Positions 1 to 12,273 of a stretch of 64,000 nucleotides of DNA are shown one piece after another. The translations under genes and the position numbers were made by a program. Source of the DNA: Saposhnikovia divaricata. Taxonomy: Eukaryota > Streptophyta > Magnoliopsida > Apiales > Apiaceae. Every line of letters begins with the position of its first letter. The stretch's first letter is position 1. Where the stretch lies: assembly GCA_036435485.1 (NCBI GenBank), contig CM071596.1, positions 58,515,001 through 58,579,000 on the forward strand, in the 5' to 3' direction. A model generated the notes under the pieces. It saw only the letters and a program-made list of their open reading frames with translations, had not been told where the DNA came from and did not search any database.

Positions 1-76
1 AACACCTTATTCATCTACTTTTACTTCTAGTAATTAAGACGATTCTATGAGTCCGTAAGAGACTATCCCATGATCA

Positions 77-449
77 TGTTGGGAATTAATCTAAACTATT
101 TAGATTATTTTAGTGGAGTGGTTTGATTACTTAGTGGAGTGATCAGTAGGAGAATACATGTTGGAATGGGTTGTCTATTTGATGGAGTGTTTGTGGGAGA
201 ATATCTGGCAGTAGTTGGAATAATATAGTATCATTAGGAGAGTAATTATTTTGTTTCCTACTTTACAGCTATCATCACACTCTGTGGCTAGCTATATAAT
301 TGTAATCGTTTCTTTCAGTTTATTGAGACAATAGAGAACCCAATGTAGTCCTCTCAATATATTTCTGATTTGTACATATCTTTTCATGTTCTTTGTTATT
401 CATAGCTTAGTTTAATCATCTTTATATCTTCAATGTTTAAATCTTATCA
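77..449 (+). repeat. 5' LTR of the 77-4162 element
   Basis: The repeat has TG...CA ends. A TATA-like stretch (GCTATATAATTG) near 290-302 and a poorly conserved downstream AT-rich part fit a copia LTR promoter. It matches 3790-4162 at full length with about three substitutions. Confidence 0.92.
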
Positions 450-461
450 TGGTATCAGAGC
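450..461 (+). other. Primer-binding site (tRNA-Met initiator type)
   Basis: TGGTATCAGAGC directly follows the 5' LTR. It is the usual plant copia PBS, complementary to the 3' end of initiator tRNA-Met. Confidence 0.9.
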
Positions 462-3400
462 GAGCGATTCTCGAGGCCTTCAATCTGCTGGTTCGTATTG
501 CTCATCTTCATCTATGTTATCTCTGTTAAATTCACTTACCCAAACAATAAGTGCTTCGCATTTTTCGGCAAATGACTCTATTATCCTCACACTTTGGTCT
601 TGAACCACTGCTAAATCAATCTCTGAGTTATAAACTTCCGTTTGTCAATTGTTGAATCATATTGTTCATGTTCTCTTCAAAATCCTCTACTTCATCGAGT
701 ATGCACTAAAAGTGTTTGATATTTTGTCTGACTGAAAATTGTTGGTTAAGTTTTGGAGTATCTCTATTTAGTTGTTGACATATTCATATGAGGTGCGCTA
801 TGTATTATCTGCTATTGTGCATGCTCACTAGTCATATATGTTGAAGATGAGTGTTTCGACAATATCCGTGTCCTAAGGATGAGTACAGGAAGGTGATGTA
901 GGTAAAAGTAAAACTAAGAAGGTTGCGAGTGTTAACTTTATGGGCATATTGTTTTTATGTTGTTGTCTGGAGGATTAGTTCCTTTGGTAAATGTAAGATA
1001 TGGTGGGATTTGAGATGCGATATCTGGTGGGTCTGGATATATTGGTAATGGAGTTTATGATCAGCGTCACTAGAGGATTTTGATGGTCAATGGAACTAAT
1101 CATGAGTATGGAGCTAAAGGTTCGGATAAGAAATTTGATGCTTGGAAGGATCATGGTGGAGGAGCAGAGCCAAATATGAAGCATTCTGGTTCTAACGAGT
1201 TTGCTAGTTCAGGAAATGCTAGTGACCCTCTTGTTGCGTAATTGTATGTTCCAAGAAATGACAAGCTTGTGAAGATAGATGGAAATTTGATAATTCATTC
1301 TGTTTTAGCTAGTGAGAAAATCAAAGCATCTTATGATGATGGAAAGGCAAAGAGTGACAGAGAGATCAGTTTGGCATTGGCGTTGCATTTTGCTCCCCAT
1401 GTATCCGTTCCGGGAGCAGGCCAGAATGATGAAAGACAATCTCATATTTACCGCAGTACAATCGAACAACAAAAGGCTCTTGCCTCAGGCACCGGGGGGG
1501 GTGAGGATAATATAAAGTCAACACTAGCCAATGGTAAATCCCAACTCTAGGAGGACAATGGTATGCTTTCGGGTTTAGAAATTGAGAAAAGACTGCTTGT
1601 CAAGATAAGATTGTACATAGGAGTTTTGCGGTGATGGAAGTCTCTTGGAAACGGAGCTAATGATGTTTTTACAAGTAAAAGCTCTTTTAATTTAATTCTT
1701 TTAATTGTTGAAAGCATGTCGTTTTTGGTAGAGTAATCAAAAGAATGGGGGTTATCTGTTCAATGGAGCATGTCATTACTGGAGATAATGATGCTCCCAC
1801 TTTGGATGTTATAGTGAAGGACTGTGGCGAGCTTCCTGACGGAGCAAGTGATGGGTATTTATGTGGTGGTTATGGTTGTATTGGAAACGACGCCGCTGCA
1901 CCCAGTTGATATATCATGGCTGCTTCCAAATGGTTGGGTGCTGGTCATTCGTTGTTGGGGGGGCCTCAACAGAAATTCAACCTGTTGAAAGACAGCATGT
2001 TGTGACTTATTATCTCAGTAAACAAGGTCACTCAAACAGATGGGGACCAAACTCAAAGCCGCAGTTGGTCAAAGAGGATGCAATGTGTATGTTAATTCAA
2101 GTGTGGTGTGTACGTATATGTTGTGGAGTTGTGAAAATCGAAGGGAGAGTTTGTATTTGTGCATTCTACTACATCTGCGGCTGATGGTCCAGGTGGCGAG
2201 ATAGTTCCATATTCAGGGGGAGCTAGAAGGTTGTATGATTGGTAACTTGCATTACAACATAAAAGAAGATCAACTTCGTCAGAGCTGGTGCAGTTGGCTC
2301 TTGTCCAGGAGAATGGGAATGGTAATGGTCATGGTTTTGTTCAGTTTGCATGCCTTGAAGTTCAAATGGACAACTGGAAATTGCAGGTCGAGCAATAAAG
2401 ATCTCCGCTATTACTGATCAAGCTGGCATACAAGATGGATGAGGCTGCTGCGTTTTGTTTGAGTGTAGGATTTTGTAATAAGAGTGCAGAAAATGTATAT
2501 GCAAGTACTAGTATGTATACATGTCAGGGAAATGAAGGTAGAAATAGCAGGATTTGTTGACGATGAAGGTGGATTTGAAGGTGAATTTGTGGCATAACAA
2601 ATTCATTTCCGACAAGAAGCCCAGGAGTTGAGAGGGCCGAAGGCTGGGAAGAAGTCCCTAAAGAATCCTCAGCAAGCGGAGAAGACAAGAAGAATGATTT
2701 TGTTACAGCAGAGAGGCTGCTGATAGAGAATGAAGAACTGGTTGATGGAGGACGACGGCAAAGCTGTAATTGTTATTTATTCATGGTCATGTGTGTTTGT
2801 GTACATGGGTGTTGACGAGAGAAAGAGAGCAGGCTGGTTTTGTCAGAAATGTATGTACCTGCATTGATGGATCAAGGAGGAGACTCTGGCGATGTTTGCT
2901 GTTCAGTGAGAGGAGCAAAGAGATGTTTTGTCCTTGTTGTTGCGTTGCTTGCTATTATCTGGTCTGAGTATGGAGGCTGAATTGTGGCAGGCTGGGGCGG
3001 TAGTATAGTCGAGAGGTACAGGTTAGTGGTGATCGTTGTAGTGGCTACTACAACAATCTTGCGAGATGTGTGATGAAGACATCGATGTGTGTCAATGTGT
3101 GTTGTTGGTGTGTGACTGGTATGTATGTGCAAAGAGTGTATATGCAAGTGCTGGATACTATAGACGTTGAAAGCAACATCGGTGTTGACTGCTCAGTGCA
3201 AATGAAAGCAATATCGGTGTTGACTGCTGTGTGATCCTTGTCTGAGTGCAGGCAGGAAGAGAGCCATACGGGCTAATGAGTTAAACCTTGTCTGAGTACA
3301 GGCCAGATGAGAGCCATATGGGCTGATGAAGTTTGCAGAGTCGCGGGTTCGAGTTTCCATTGAAGGCATCTGTAAATGCTGGGGGGTAATTGTTGGGTTT

Positions 3401-3776
3401 CCTGTCATCTTACCTAAATCGACTCGTGATGTTTGCAACTTAGATAGTATATCGGGGTAGTGATTAAATTGGATATAATCACCCGATAACTTGGGCGTGT
3501 ATTCGCAAATGGTGCGCGGATACTAGTTGCGCAGATGGCGTAGATACTGGTAGCGCAAAGGTTGTCTAATCGAGAAGAGTGACAGAATTTCGTGCCGGTG
3601 GGCGCGTAGGAAGTCGTGCCGATGGGTGCGCAGGGAGTCATGCTGGTGGGCGCGCAGGAGTCGACGTGCCAGACGGGTACAGGTGTCGACGTGCCATACG
3701 AGCAAATGTGAATTGCCCGTGTGTGCCAGAGGGGTACACAAAGTTTTAAAGCTAATGGGCTGATGACAAGTTTAGA
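462..3776 (+). other. Interior of the non-autonomous element; no recognised coding domain
   Basis: No ORF longer than about 107 codons lies on the sense strand, and none resembles a retroelement domain. The longest (1242-1550 and 1861-2184) have no recognisable family. The segment 3150-3330 holds two imperfect local duplications: AATATCGGTGTTGACTGCT-type units, and units around CCTTGTCTGAGT...GAGAGCCATA. The stretch 3480-3730 is noticeably GC-rich, with repeated GTGCGC/GGGCGCG words, unlike the AT-rich surroundings. The interior could be decayed gag-pol or captured host sequence; I cannot decide which. Confidence 0.6.
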
Positions 3777-3777
3777 T

Positions 3778-3789
3778 TAAGGTGGAGAT
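3778..3789 (+). other. Polypurine tract of the 77-4162 element
   Basis: AAGGTGGAGAT stands directly before the right LTR (TGTTGGG). This is the classic copia junction for plus-strand priming. Confidence 0.85.
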
Positions 3790-4162
3790 TGTTGGGAATT
3801 AATCTAAACTATTTAGATTATTTTAGTGGAGTGGTTTGATTACTTAGTGGAGTGATCATTAGGAGAATATATGTTGGAATGGGTTGTCTATTTGATGGAG
3901 TGTTTGTGGGAGAATATCTGGCAGTAGTTGGAATAATATAGTATCATTAGGAGAGTAATTATTTTGTTTCCTACTTTACAGCTATCATCACACTCTGTGG
4001 CTAGCTATATAATTGTAATCGTTTCTTTCAGTTTATTGAGACAATAGAGAACCCAATGTAGTCCTCTCAATATATTTCTGGTTTGTACATATCTTTTCAT
4101 GTTCTTTGTTATTCATAGCTTAGTTTAATCATCTTTATATCTTCAATGTTTAAATCTTATCA
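3790..4162 (+). repeat. 3' LTR of the 77-4162 element
   Basis: It is the same length (373 bp) as the left LTR and ends TTATCA, followed by the target duplication GATCA. Confidence 0.92.
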
Positions 4163-4559
4163 GATCAATGGTAGTTGATTCCAATCATCAGTGCCATAGT
4201 TATTATGGTTCACTACGTCATTTGGATGGCCGTGTCTCCTGTCGTAGTTGCATGACATTATTTATTTCAAATGCCCCCAAAATATAGAGAATAGCTAATT
4301 CTTTCAAGTCTGTACGTAGAATGTGTAGAATCATCTTCTCCACTCCATCAAGGATTCTTTCGAATGTACTATAGTAAAATAGTTCGTCTAAAAGTAATAT
4401 TATGTGAAGTACAAGAATATTGTTCTCTAAAAAAAAACGTACCAAGCACAAGGTCCTGTAAAAATTTTCTAAAGTTGAGTATATGCATGTTATATCATAT
4501 TTTTAATCTTTTTCCTTGATTCACCTCAAGTATGTTCTATAGTTGGTGAATTTTTGTTT

Positions 4560-5960
4560 AAATATTAGGTGTAGGATCAGCCACTTGTACTTAAACAATG
4601 TTATCCTTCTTACTTAAATCACTTAGCAATCCCATTTGATTGAGCTGGACTTCGTGAATAATTCCATGTTTCGCACATATATAACTCATTAAATCATGAT
4701 ACATATTCATCACATCGGTCACATCTTATTACTTTTATTTTTTCCTTAAATTGAGTTTCAACTTCACTTTTAATTATAGAGCTCAAATTTCACTATAGCT
4801 TCATTTTTACTTTTAAGCAAATATACATAACAAAATCCCGTACTATCATCCACAAAAGAAATGAAGTAATTATAACCATCTCTTATTTGATTTGATTGTA
4901 AATCACACACATCATTAAGAATCAAATCCAAGGGTTTTACATGTCTTTCAATTGTCTCAAATGATGATTTTGTTCATTTTTCCTCCACAAAAATTTCACA
5001 TTTGTGTTTTGAACTAATTTTGAGTGTTGGTATATGGTTCAATTTAATTAATCTACGCATTGTTTCATAATAAACATAACCTAGTCTACCATGCCACAAA
5101 TTGGAAGACTCAAGCAAGCAAGTAGAAGAATTATTATTTTTATTAATACTCTTCACAGTCATTACATTCAGCTTGAAAAGACCTTCGGTTACATAACCTT
5201 TTCCCAAAACCATTCCACTTTTTGATAAAACTAGCTATTCAAATTCAATCACCTTGCGGAATCCATGCTTGTTCAACAATGAGCCATAAACCAAGTTCGC
5301 CACGGATCTCTAACACATACATGACATCATTGAAAGTCAATTCCTTGCTAGATGTCACTTTCAACACAATCTTTCCTATTCCGAGTACTTCAGATGTTGC
5401 AGAATTTCCCATGTAGAGCTTCTCTCATATCTCAGTTGGCAAGAAGGTGTGGAACAACACTTCTTTCAGACTGAAGTCGATCATTCACTTTTGAAACCAC
5501 ATCAGAGAGACTGATTTTAGATATATCTTAAACCACATCATCTACCATATTACCACATTCTTCTTCCTCTTCGGTAGTCTGTACTAAGTTGACTTGTGAC
5601 CTATCTTGTCACAGTTGAAACACTTTTCTTGAAATTTCTTCATAGAAACTCCACTCTTAGGTCCCAAGTTGAATATTTTGTCTAATTTCCCCTTCTTGAA
5701 CTTGGAGTTCTTCTTCACCTCCACAATATTAGCATTAGAGGAAGAGATAGACCGGTATTATTATCCTCCCCAATTCAGAGTCTCAAGACAAGATCTTGCA
5801 CTGTCATCTCCTTTCACTTATACTTCAAATAATTCTTGAATTCCTTCCAACCAGGGGGAAAATTCACAATAATAATGGCTACTTGGAATGTTTCATTTAT
5901 GGGCATTACTTCAGCTTCCATGTGATCATATGCATGATCATCTAAAGGTCCTGAACTTAA
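4560..5960 (-). pseudogene. Decayed Ty1-copia gag-protease-integrase remnant (copia A)
   Basis: Read on the minus strand from high to low coordinates, the pieces fall in copia order. A gag end with a WKEFKNYL-like stretch, broken by stops, lies near 5800-5860. A CCHC zinc knuckle (C-F-N-C-D-K-I-G-H) is at about 5595-5640. The protease C-terminal part (GNSATSEVLGIGKIVLKV) is at about 5350-5415, and the pre-integrase domain containing LWHGRLGYV at 4974-5213. Integrase pieces follow at about 4800-4860 (FVDDSTGFCYVYLLK) and at 4620-4690 (QSNGIAK, close to the catalytic Glu). Stops and frameshifts separate all pieces. Reverse transcriptase and RNase H are not seen. The 4163-4560 stretch adjoining the 77-4162 insertion has no clear homology. 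No LTRs could be assigned to this remnant. Confidence 0.8.
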
Positions 5961-6530
5961 CTAACGACCTCTTCAAATCCACCATCATAAACTCAAGAAG
6001 TCGGGCCACTATAAACTTCTTAGTACCCGCATTCTCGGATACTTTCTATTGAGTGAGTCCCACAAAAATTTTAACGTCTTTAGCACACTATATACATTGT
6101 ATAGTGAATCGCTCAAATAGTTCATTATATAATTTATGTACAAGGCGAGTGGATTCAAGCTTGATCTACACTAACAAGTTGAATATCAGACTCATCTTCT
6201 TTCACCTTAGGTGCATCTTGATCAAAAACCTCACAAGGTTAAAGGTGGTCAAGTAAAATAACATCTTTTCTTGTTATCTCCTCACCTCACAAGGCTCAAG
6301 ATGGTCAAGTAGAACAATATCTTAAGCTGTTATCTCTTCAAATTTAGTCCACTGAATTTATCGTACAACCGCATTAAGCACTACAAGGGTTGCCATAGCA
6401 AGCACTACCTCAATAGTTACACTCCTATCACCATCACCAGCTTAGTTAGCTTCATAACTCCAATCATTTCTAAAATCAAGATAACAAGGAGTCAGACTCT
6501 TTTTCAAAAAAATAAAACTAAAATTTCTAA
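5961..6530. other. Non-coding remnant, probably upstream part of copia A
   Basis: No supported gene. Two near-duplicate phrases, around CCTCACAAGGTTAAAGGTGGTCAAGTA (6229-6255) and CCTCACAAGGCTCAAGATGGTCAAGTA (6284-6310), form a local duplication. The position fits a degraded gag N-terminus or leader of the minus-strand copia remnant, but no motif proves it. Confidence 0.4.
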
Positions 6531-6830
6531 CACTACACCATAAATAGCCTATGGCAAGCCATAAAAACTGTTGTTCTATGTCGAAAATTGCTGTAGGCTC
6601 AAAACATATCAAGTAACAATTTTCTGGTGTTGCTATTTTTGTCATTGCCTTTGGGGTCCACGGCAACATTCTCCTCCTCTATGGCAACATCAATTTTGGT
6701 GTTGGGATAGACTTGCTATAGCAACAATATTAGTAGTCTGGAGCAACCTTTTTGTTAAAATATATGTAAATGATAGTGGGCCCCACTCTGGACACAAATA
6801 AACCCAACAAGTGGGGTCCATTTGTTTGAT
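6531..6830. mobile_element. Possible CACTA-type DNA transposon terminus
   Basis: The stretch starts CACTACACCATAAATAGCC. CACTACA is the diagnostic CACTA terminus. After it come repeated subterminal words of the GGCAAC / GTTGC / TGCTATAGCAAC kind in both orientations. I could not find the matching opposite terminus (TGTAGTG) or a 3-bp duplication nearby, so this is a truncated end at best. The alternative is chance similarity in a short repeat-rich segment. Confidence 0.35.
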
Positions 6831-7320
6831 AAATAAAACATACAGGATATATATATACGCATATATCAGTACAACAAATGCAACACAAAATTCAAAAATA
6901 ATTCTTTATTTTATCTATACAAAAGTAATTCTTCACATTAATACATAACTTAAAACATATTCATCTTTACACCATATAAGTACATAATCCTTCTTAGAAT
7001 CCTTTAAAAAAACAAATCATATCTAGAAGAAAAACACACCGGCCTTAAAAATTATATAACTAATTAACTTGACGAACAATTTTCTGCATTTTTTCATTTA
7101 GCTTCTCTTTATTCAGAAATCAATGTTTGAGTATGATCCTATAAGCTACATGAGTCTAGTTGGTCTCCATAATATTCAAACTGCACAAAACCAAGAGATT
7201 AGTACTAAAAATACTGACTTAATTTAAAATAAGGAAGTATTTAAAACCAGATTCTAGTTGTTTCATGTATTCAATACATGAAACAAGATTTGTTCTAATA
7301 GATTAGAATCTAGAACCTGT
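6831..7320. other. AT-rich non-coding stretch
   Basis: Nothing codes here by motif. The stretch contains a TATATATATACGCATATAT run near 6850. It separates the CACTA-like end from the next copia remnant. Confidence 0.5.
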
Positions 7321-9420
7321 TTAAATTAGAAATGTTATGACGATATTATATTTCTTGTACATTTTGCTCATGTTCCAACTTTGGCTTACTGTTATCTTGT
7401 GGTTCTCGAAATTTATCGTGATATACCTTCCTCCAACTATTTTTTTGGAAAGCAGATCTCTCTCAAGAAACACATCAGCCCTAGCAACAAATACTTTGTT
7501 CTTGGAAGGATTATAGAAGCAATACCCCTTCGTTTCATTTAGGTACCCATAAAATTTGATTTTGTTCCTAACTGTCAAAGATCAAACATTTCACAAATGC
7601 TTCACATCCCCAAGCATTTCATAAATGACATGCTATGACTATCTCAACTTCCCCAACTCTTATAGGGTCTTTTTATCCGTATAGTAGGAACATCGGTTAA
7701 GTGTATATGCAGCCGTCTCCAGAACGTAACCCTAGAAATAAATCAAAAGATTTGCTTGACTCATCATTGATCGTACCACGTCCAACAAGGTGCGATTTCT
7801 CCTCTCAGAAATGCCATTTCACTATGGTGTTCTAGGAGTGGTGAATTGTGATAAATTACCACACTCCTTTTAGGTAATTCAAGGATTAAGTATTCATTTT
7901 GACGATCAGATCATAAAGCTTTAATACTTCCACCAATTTGCTTATCGACTTCAGCCTTGTATTCTTTGAAATTTTTCAAAAGATTCAAATATGTTCTTCA
8001 AAAGATACATATATACGTATATACTTAAACATCGGTGAACATCATGAAGTAGTAAAAGCCACCTTTTGCCATCAAATGCATAAGACCACATACATCAATA
8101 TGTATTAGTTTTAATCATTTTGTGGCCTTTTCACCATATCCGGTAAAAGGGGCTTTTGTCATTTTTCCAAATAAACCAAGATTCGCATTCTTTGTATGTT
8201 ATATATTTAAACATATCCAATAATCCATCCTTATGTAACTTGGAAATAAAACTCTCATTAATTTGGCCTAAACGATAATGCCAAAAGTAATGTTCGATTT
8301 GGGTCATATTAGAACATATATATTGTCAAAATATTGTGCAACATTATTAACCTTATCATTGAAATGGAATAAACAACAATTGTTATTCAATTAAAATAAA
8401 AAAACCTTTCTTGTCCATACAAGAAACCAATATGATGTCTCTGCCCTTACAGACACGTAGTTACAATTATCAAGTTCTAAACTTAGACATGTAGGAAAAA
8501 TTAAGTAACGAGTCCCATCAACTAGAGCAATAACTTTTGCTCCAATTCTAACTCAATACCTGAAGCTTGACCCTCACCGATCTTCTTCTTCAGACATTCC
8601 AAATAAGCATGAGAATTTAACTTCCATTCTTCTAGTTTTCCACAGAAGTTATAATCGTCTTCTTTAGCAACACCTCATTTAGGCCTCAAAGCCTATTCGG
8701 GATTGGACTTTAATTTGGCCATAGAAATAGATCCAAATCTTCTTCTTTCCTTTCCATTTTTCTTTCCCTTTCCCATTCCTACATTCACTGTCATTATGGG
8801 AGTAGTCCATGCTTTTATCATGTTTCTTACAGAAACTCTCAACGTGTTCCACAACTTAGTGGGTTTTATGTCTATCTCATTTATTTCATTATTCATAACA
8901 AATTGAGAATAGTTAATGTTCAAAGATTTCACGATCAAATTAATCTGAGTCTTTAGACCAATCTTGAAACCCAAAATGTCAAGGTACTCTGTATACCCTA
9001 TCATCTTTAGAACATGTGGTCCGACCGGATTTTACACTTTCTACTTGTAATTTTATAATGCCCTGTTTTTTTCGAATCTAACTTGATGAGCCTGTCCTTC
9101 AAACGTCCTTTTAAAGTGCTCAATCATTTCATAAGCATCCAAATGCTCATATTGCATCTTAAGCTCGGCACTCATAGTTGCAAGCAAGAGACATGAAACA
9201 TCAAGTGCTTAATTAATTTGCTTCTGACAAGCATTTTGTTTAGCACATGTTACATTCTCAGCTAGAAAAGCAGGGGAAGAGTTTTGAATGACATCTTTAT
9301 GCCTGAGGATGATCCGCAAGCTTCTATCTCAGTCTAGGAAATTATTTCATACTAGCTTGTCCTTCTCAATGACTATCGCATAGAGAAGTTGTTTATAATA
9401 TATGTCACATCTACAATATT
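7321..9420 (-). pseudogene. Decayed Ty1-copia gag-integrase remnant (copia B)
   Basis: On the minus strand the order is gag, protease/pre-integrase, integrase, with reverse transcriptase missing. The segment 7321-7578 encodes the integrase C-terminal part (GYLNETKGYCFYNPSKNKV, then FLERDLLSKK). Near 7800-7830 lies the integrase catalytic-Glu region, broken. About 8090-8160 holds KMTKAPFTGYGEKA, and 8220-8290 holds HYWHYRLGQINE, the pre-integrase H-box. Gag C-terminal sequence lies in 8700-9000, and a gag part resembling EMIEHFKRTFEGQAHQVRFE lies near 9060-9150. Frames change several times. This family differs from copia A. The matching primer-binding site and LTR lie at 11143 and beyond. Confidence 0.8.
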
Positions 9421-11142
9421 TTAAAATACATAAATTAATCTAGTTTACAAATTTATTAATTATTATGGTATATCATAATATACCTCCCACTATTTTTATC
9501 AAATCAATAGCCCTAACTATTAATTCAGAAAGATTTTCTCTTAAATCTTTCTAGTGAGCCAAGATCCATATTTCGTCATGCATTAGGTCAGCTTTGGATT
9601 TTTTCCCAAAACATGATTATTTAGGTAGATAACATTTGTCATTTATATCATATATAACTCTTAGATAGTTTGGTGGAACAACATTTGTACTCATTTATCC
9701 AATAAATCACACCAAACTCTATGTCTCTAAATCCACAATTTTATTGTGATGATTTAGCTTAAGTTAGACCAAATGATCCAACAGCTGAGTATCACATTTA
9801 CTCCATCGCACCTAACCACGACAAATATGAGCACTTCGCTTTGGCGAACCCACCCTTATTGATCTAGGCCTTGATGAGTGTTCATTCATTAGAAGGCATC
9901 TAGTTAACTTAATGTTTATTTAGGGATTTGTTATTAAATAAAATGATCATGATCCCATCATAAAGAGATTCCCAATTTTTCCTTGAATTAAATACTTCAT
10001 ATCAAAAATCTTTAAAGGATTGATTTCCCGATCGTCGGAGAAGACACCGATGGTCTCACTTAATACCCAACTTCCTTATAGGTTCAGTAATCCTTTGTTG
10101 AAAAAATCTCCCCATATCAGAATAAATAAAATCAATATTTAATTCCGTGTTGCATAAACACAAGAATCTCATGATTGTGCGATTAAGTTTAAAATCTTGA
10201 ATCGTTAGATTTCATCTTTCTTAAGCAAGCATGGCATGGGTGTGGTATCTAATACATACATGATTAATCTAATTAAACATGCATCTTTATCTTTACGCAC
10301 ATATATCATCACATGCAATCATAATATATTTAAAGTACGTAAAGCAAATGTATTTGGTTATGGCCCATCCTATCTGATCTTTCCAAGCTAATGAAAAGAT
10401 CAAGGTCAATTATGGTGGTAAATTAAAATACAATACAAATACATGTCTTCTTCCTTAAAATGCCTCCTTGGATTGCCTCATCAGATGGCTTCCTTGCTTG
10501 TCTCCATTTACATTAATTTTAATAATTGAAAACAAGGCTATTCTAATGAACCTACAAAATTCGAGATTTTACTTTACAAGAAATAAATGACATGTATGTA
10601 AGTCGTATTTAGACCCATAAATAAAAACCTTTATCCAATGGGTCTCAAGGCCATAACCATCCACCATGCTCAAGTAACAATTAAAGAACATGTTATATTA
10701 ACTAATCATATTAAAACATATCATATTCAGATTATCCAATCAAAGAAATCATATAACGCAAAAATCAAAAAACATCATAATAAAATTTTGAAAATCCATT
10801 TTGAGGCACTAAACGGCGTCAAACGCCTTATAGACGCTCATTTCCCTTTCCGAAAAGGTACTTTTACATCATATTCGGACACCAAGCAGATTTCATCAAT
10901 TTTGCGCAGCTTTTCAGAAATCATATTGAATACGATTCCCATAATAAGAACAAACGTATATCATGTTTGTATCATTATACATACAGATTATATGATCATC
11001 ATATGATCATCCAATCATCATCAGCACATCATTTATGAATAAACATCAGTACAACATTCATGTTTTCATCATAACAATAAATTTATCATCACAATCACAA
11101 ACATGCTGGTATATACATCAAATTAAAATGTTTTTACAAGTA
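9421..11142 (-). other. Probable 5' leader of copia B, non-coding
   Basis: The stretch lies between gag of copia B and its PBS, and no conserved coding motif is seen. The 122-codon ORF at 10638-11006 is on the opposite strand and resembles nothing. An unusually long leader (about 1.7 kb) would fit several plant copia lineages, but it may also hold undetected insertions. Confidence 0.45.
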
Positions 11143-11154
11143 GCTCTGATACCA
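11143..11154 (-). other. Primer-binding site of copia B
   Basis: The plus strand reads GCTCTGATACCA, which is TGGTATCAGAGC on the minus strand. It sits between the copia B leader and an LTR-like sequence that starts TGAAGGGTTTCG at 11156. This fixes the minus-strand orientation of the element. Confidence 0.8.
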
Positions 11155-11155
11155 T

Positions 11156-11496
11156 TGAAGGGTTTCGAGCACATGAATGCAGCAAAAAAATGCGTAAAAT
11201 AAACCAAAATCGAAACCATCCGTAAGATCCATGCGAAAAAAAAAAAATTAATTCGTAGATTAAGAATAAATACCTTAAAAAGATTTAACAGTTCATTAAT
11301 GGAGGTTCAAAACTTGTTCACTCGCCATGTATCCTGCTCTCGCGATCTACGCTCTACAGTATCCACACAAATGCTTGTCACGAAGGATTGATGTGTACTC
11401 GCACCCGAAAACTGTTTCTCTATCTCTATCTTTATCTTTCTCTCAAAACGGCTAGGGTTTTGTACAAGTTGTATACCTTAATAAAATTATCCATAA

Positions 11497-11533
<37 letters not shown>

Positions 11534-12273
11534 AAAATTTGTTTTCTAATTACAATCTAGTTACAATTAATTCTAATATGAAATTCCTATTTATTTTTTT
11601 GTTAAGTCACACTTAATTATTAATAACAAATTTCATAATTAGTTTAAGTAATTTCGTTTTTCTATTTACTTAATTAATATTATAAATAGAATAAATTACT
11701 TAATTAATTGAAATTCATAATTTATATTATTTCTCCTTCCCTTGTGTGATGACCTTGTAGGTTATTATTACATTGTGTAAAATTTTAATATCTGATTAAA
11801 ATTGTAAACAATAAGTGGCATCTAGTAATACATCATTGCTATCCAAGTAATAATAATTAAATCGATGATTCGATTAAGCCTTTCATGAATAATGTTCCAT
11901 GTAATATAATCCCTTTAAACATGATGTCATAGATTAAACTCGAGGCATGTAATGTGTCATCCTCTTCATAATTTAATCTTAATTTTCTTGATCGATGAGT
12001 AGACTATTAAATCTAATCAACATTTGAGCACGACCGTGCATTCTATAGTCTTATTCAAACAAGAGGTCAATAATATCACTTCTCTAACTAGGAGGGTTGA
12101 ATTCCATCTAGATCATTCATATTTCTCATACGATTCATAATATCCGCAATGTCCACTTTTATCACTAACCGATCAAAGGTAACTTTTAATATAATCAAAG
12201 TATATTAATTCTCGTATAGGTAACTTTCAGGTCTAAGGATCATTACACCGTTATCACTATGAGAATTACTTGT
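11156..12273 (-). repeat. 5' LTR of copia B (outer edge uncertain)
   Basis: The sequence starts TGAAGGGTTTCGAGCAC immediately beyond the PBS. On the minus strand that gives an LTR ending CGAAACCCTTCA. The other edge is not certain, because a second LTR-like sequence (TGTGACACCCC) begins at 12274 and may have inserted into it. A (TA)n microsatellite lies at 11499-11531. No second copy of this LTR is visible next to the integrase end at 7321. Confidence 0.55.
11499..11531. repeat. (TA)n microsatellite
   Basis: An uninterrupted AT dinucleotide run of about 16 units lies inside the copia B LTR. Confidence 0.95.

Larger units (their letters stand above)
77..4162 (+). mobile_element. Complete non-autonomous copia-type LTR retrotransposon
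   Basis: Two direct repeats of 373 bp (77-449 and 3790-4162) begin TGTTGGG and end TTATCA, and flank a 3340-bp interior. The 5-bp target duplication GATCA is perfect (72-76 and 4163-4167). A primer-binding site matching the initiator-Met tRNA end, TGGTATCAGAGC, starts at 450, and the purine tract AAGGTGGAGA lies just before the right LTR. I counted about three mismatches between the LTRs (near 147, 160 and 4080), so the insertion is young. No gag, protease, integrase or RT homology is visible inside, so mobility would need proteins from another copia element. Orientation comes from the order PBS then PPT. The element is inserted beside, or in, the decayed minus-strand copia sequence that follows it. 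Confidence 0.93.

Noticed and set aside
4218..4451. A 77-codon minus-strand ORF next to copia A.
   Set aside because: It shows no copia motif or other homology; at most a decayed fragment.
10638..11006. A 122-codon plus-strand ORF.
   Set aside because: It is opposite in strand to the copia B leader, has no recognisable domain and is rich in His/Ile/Thr, as expected for chance AT-rich sequence.
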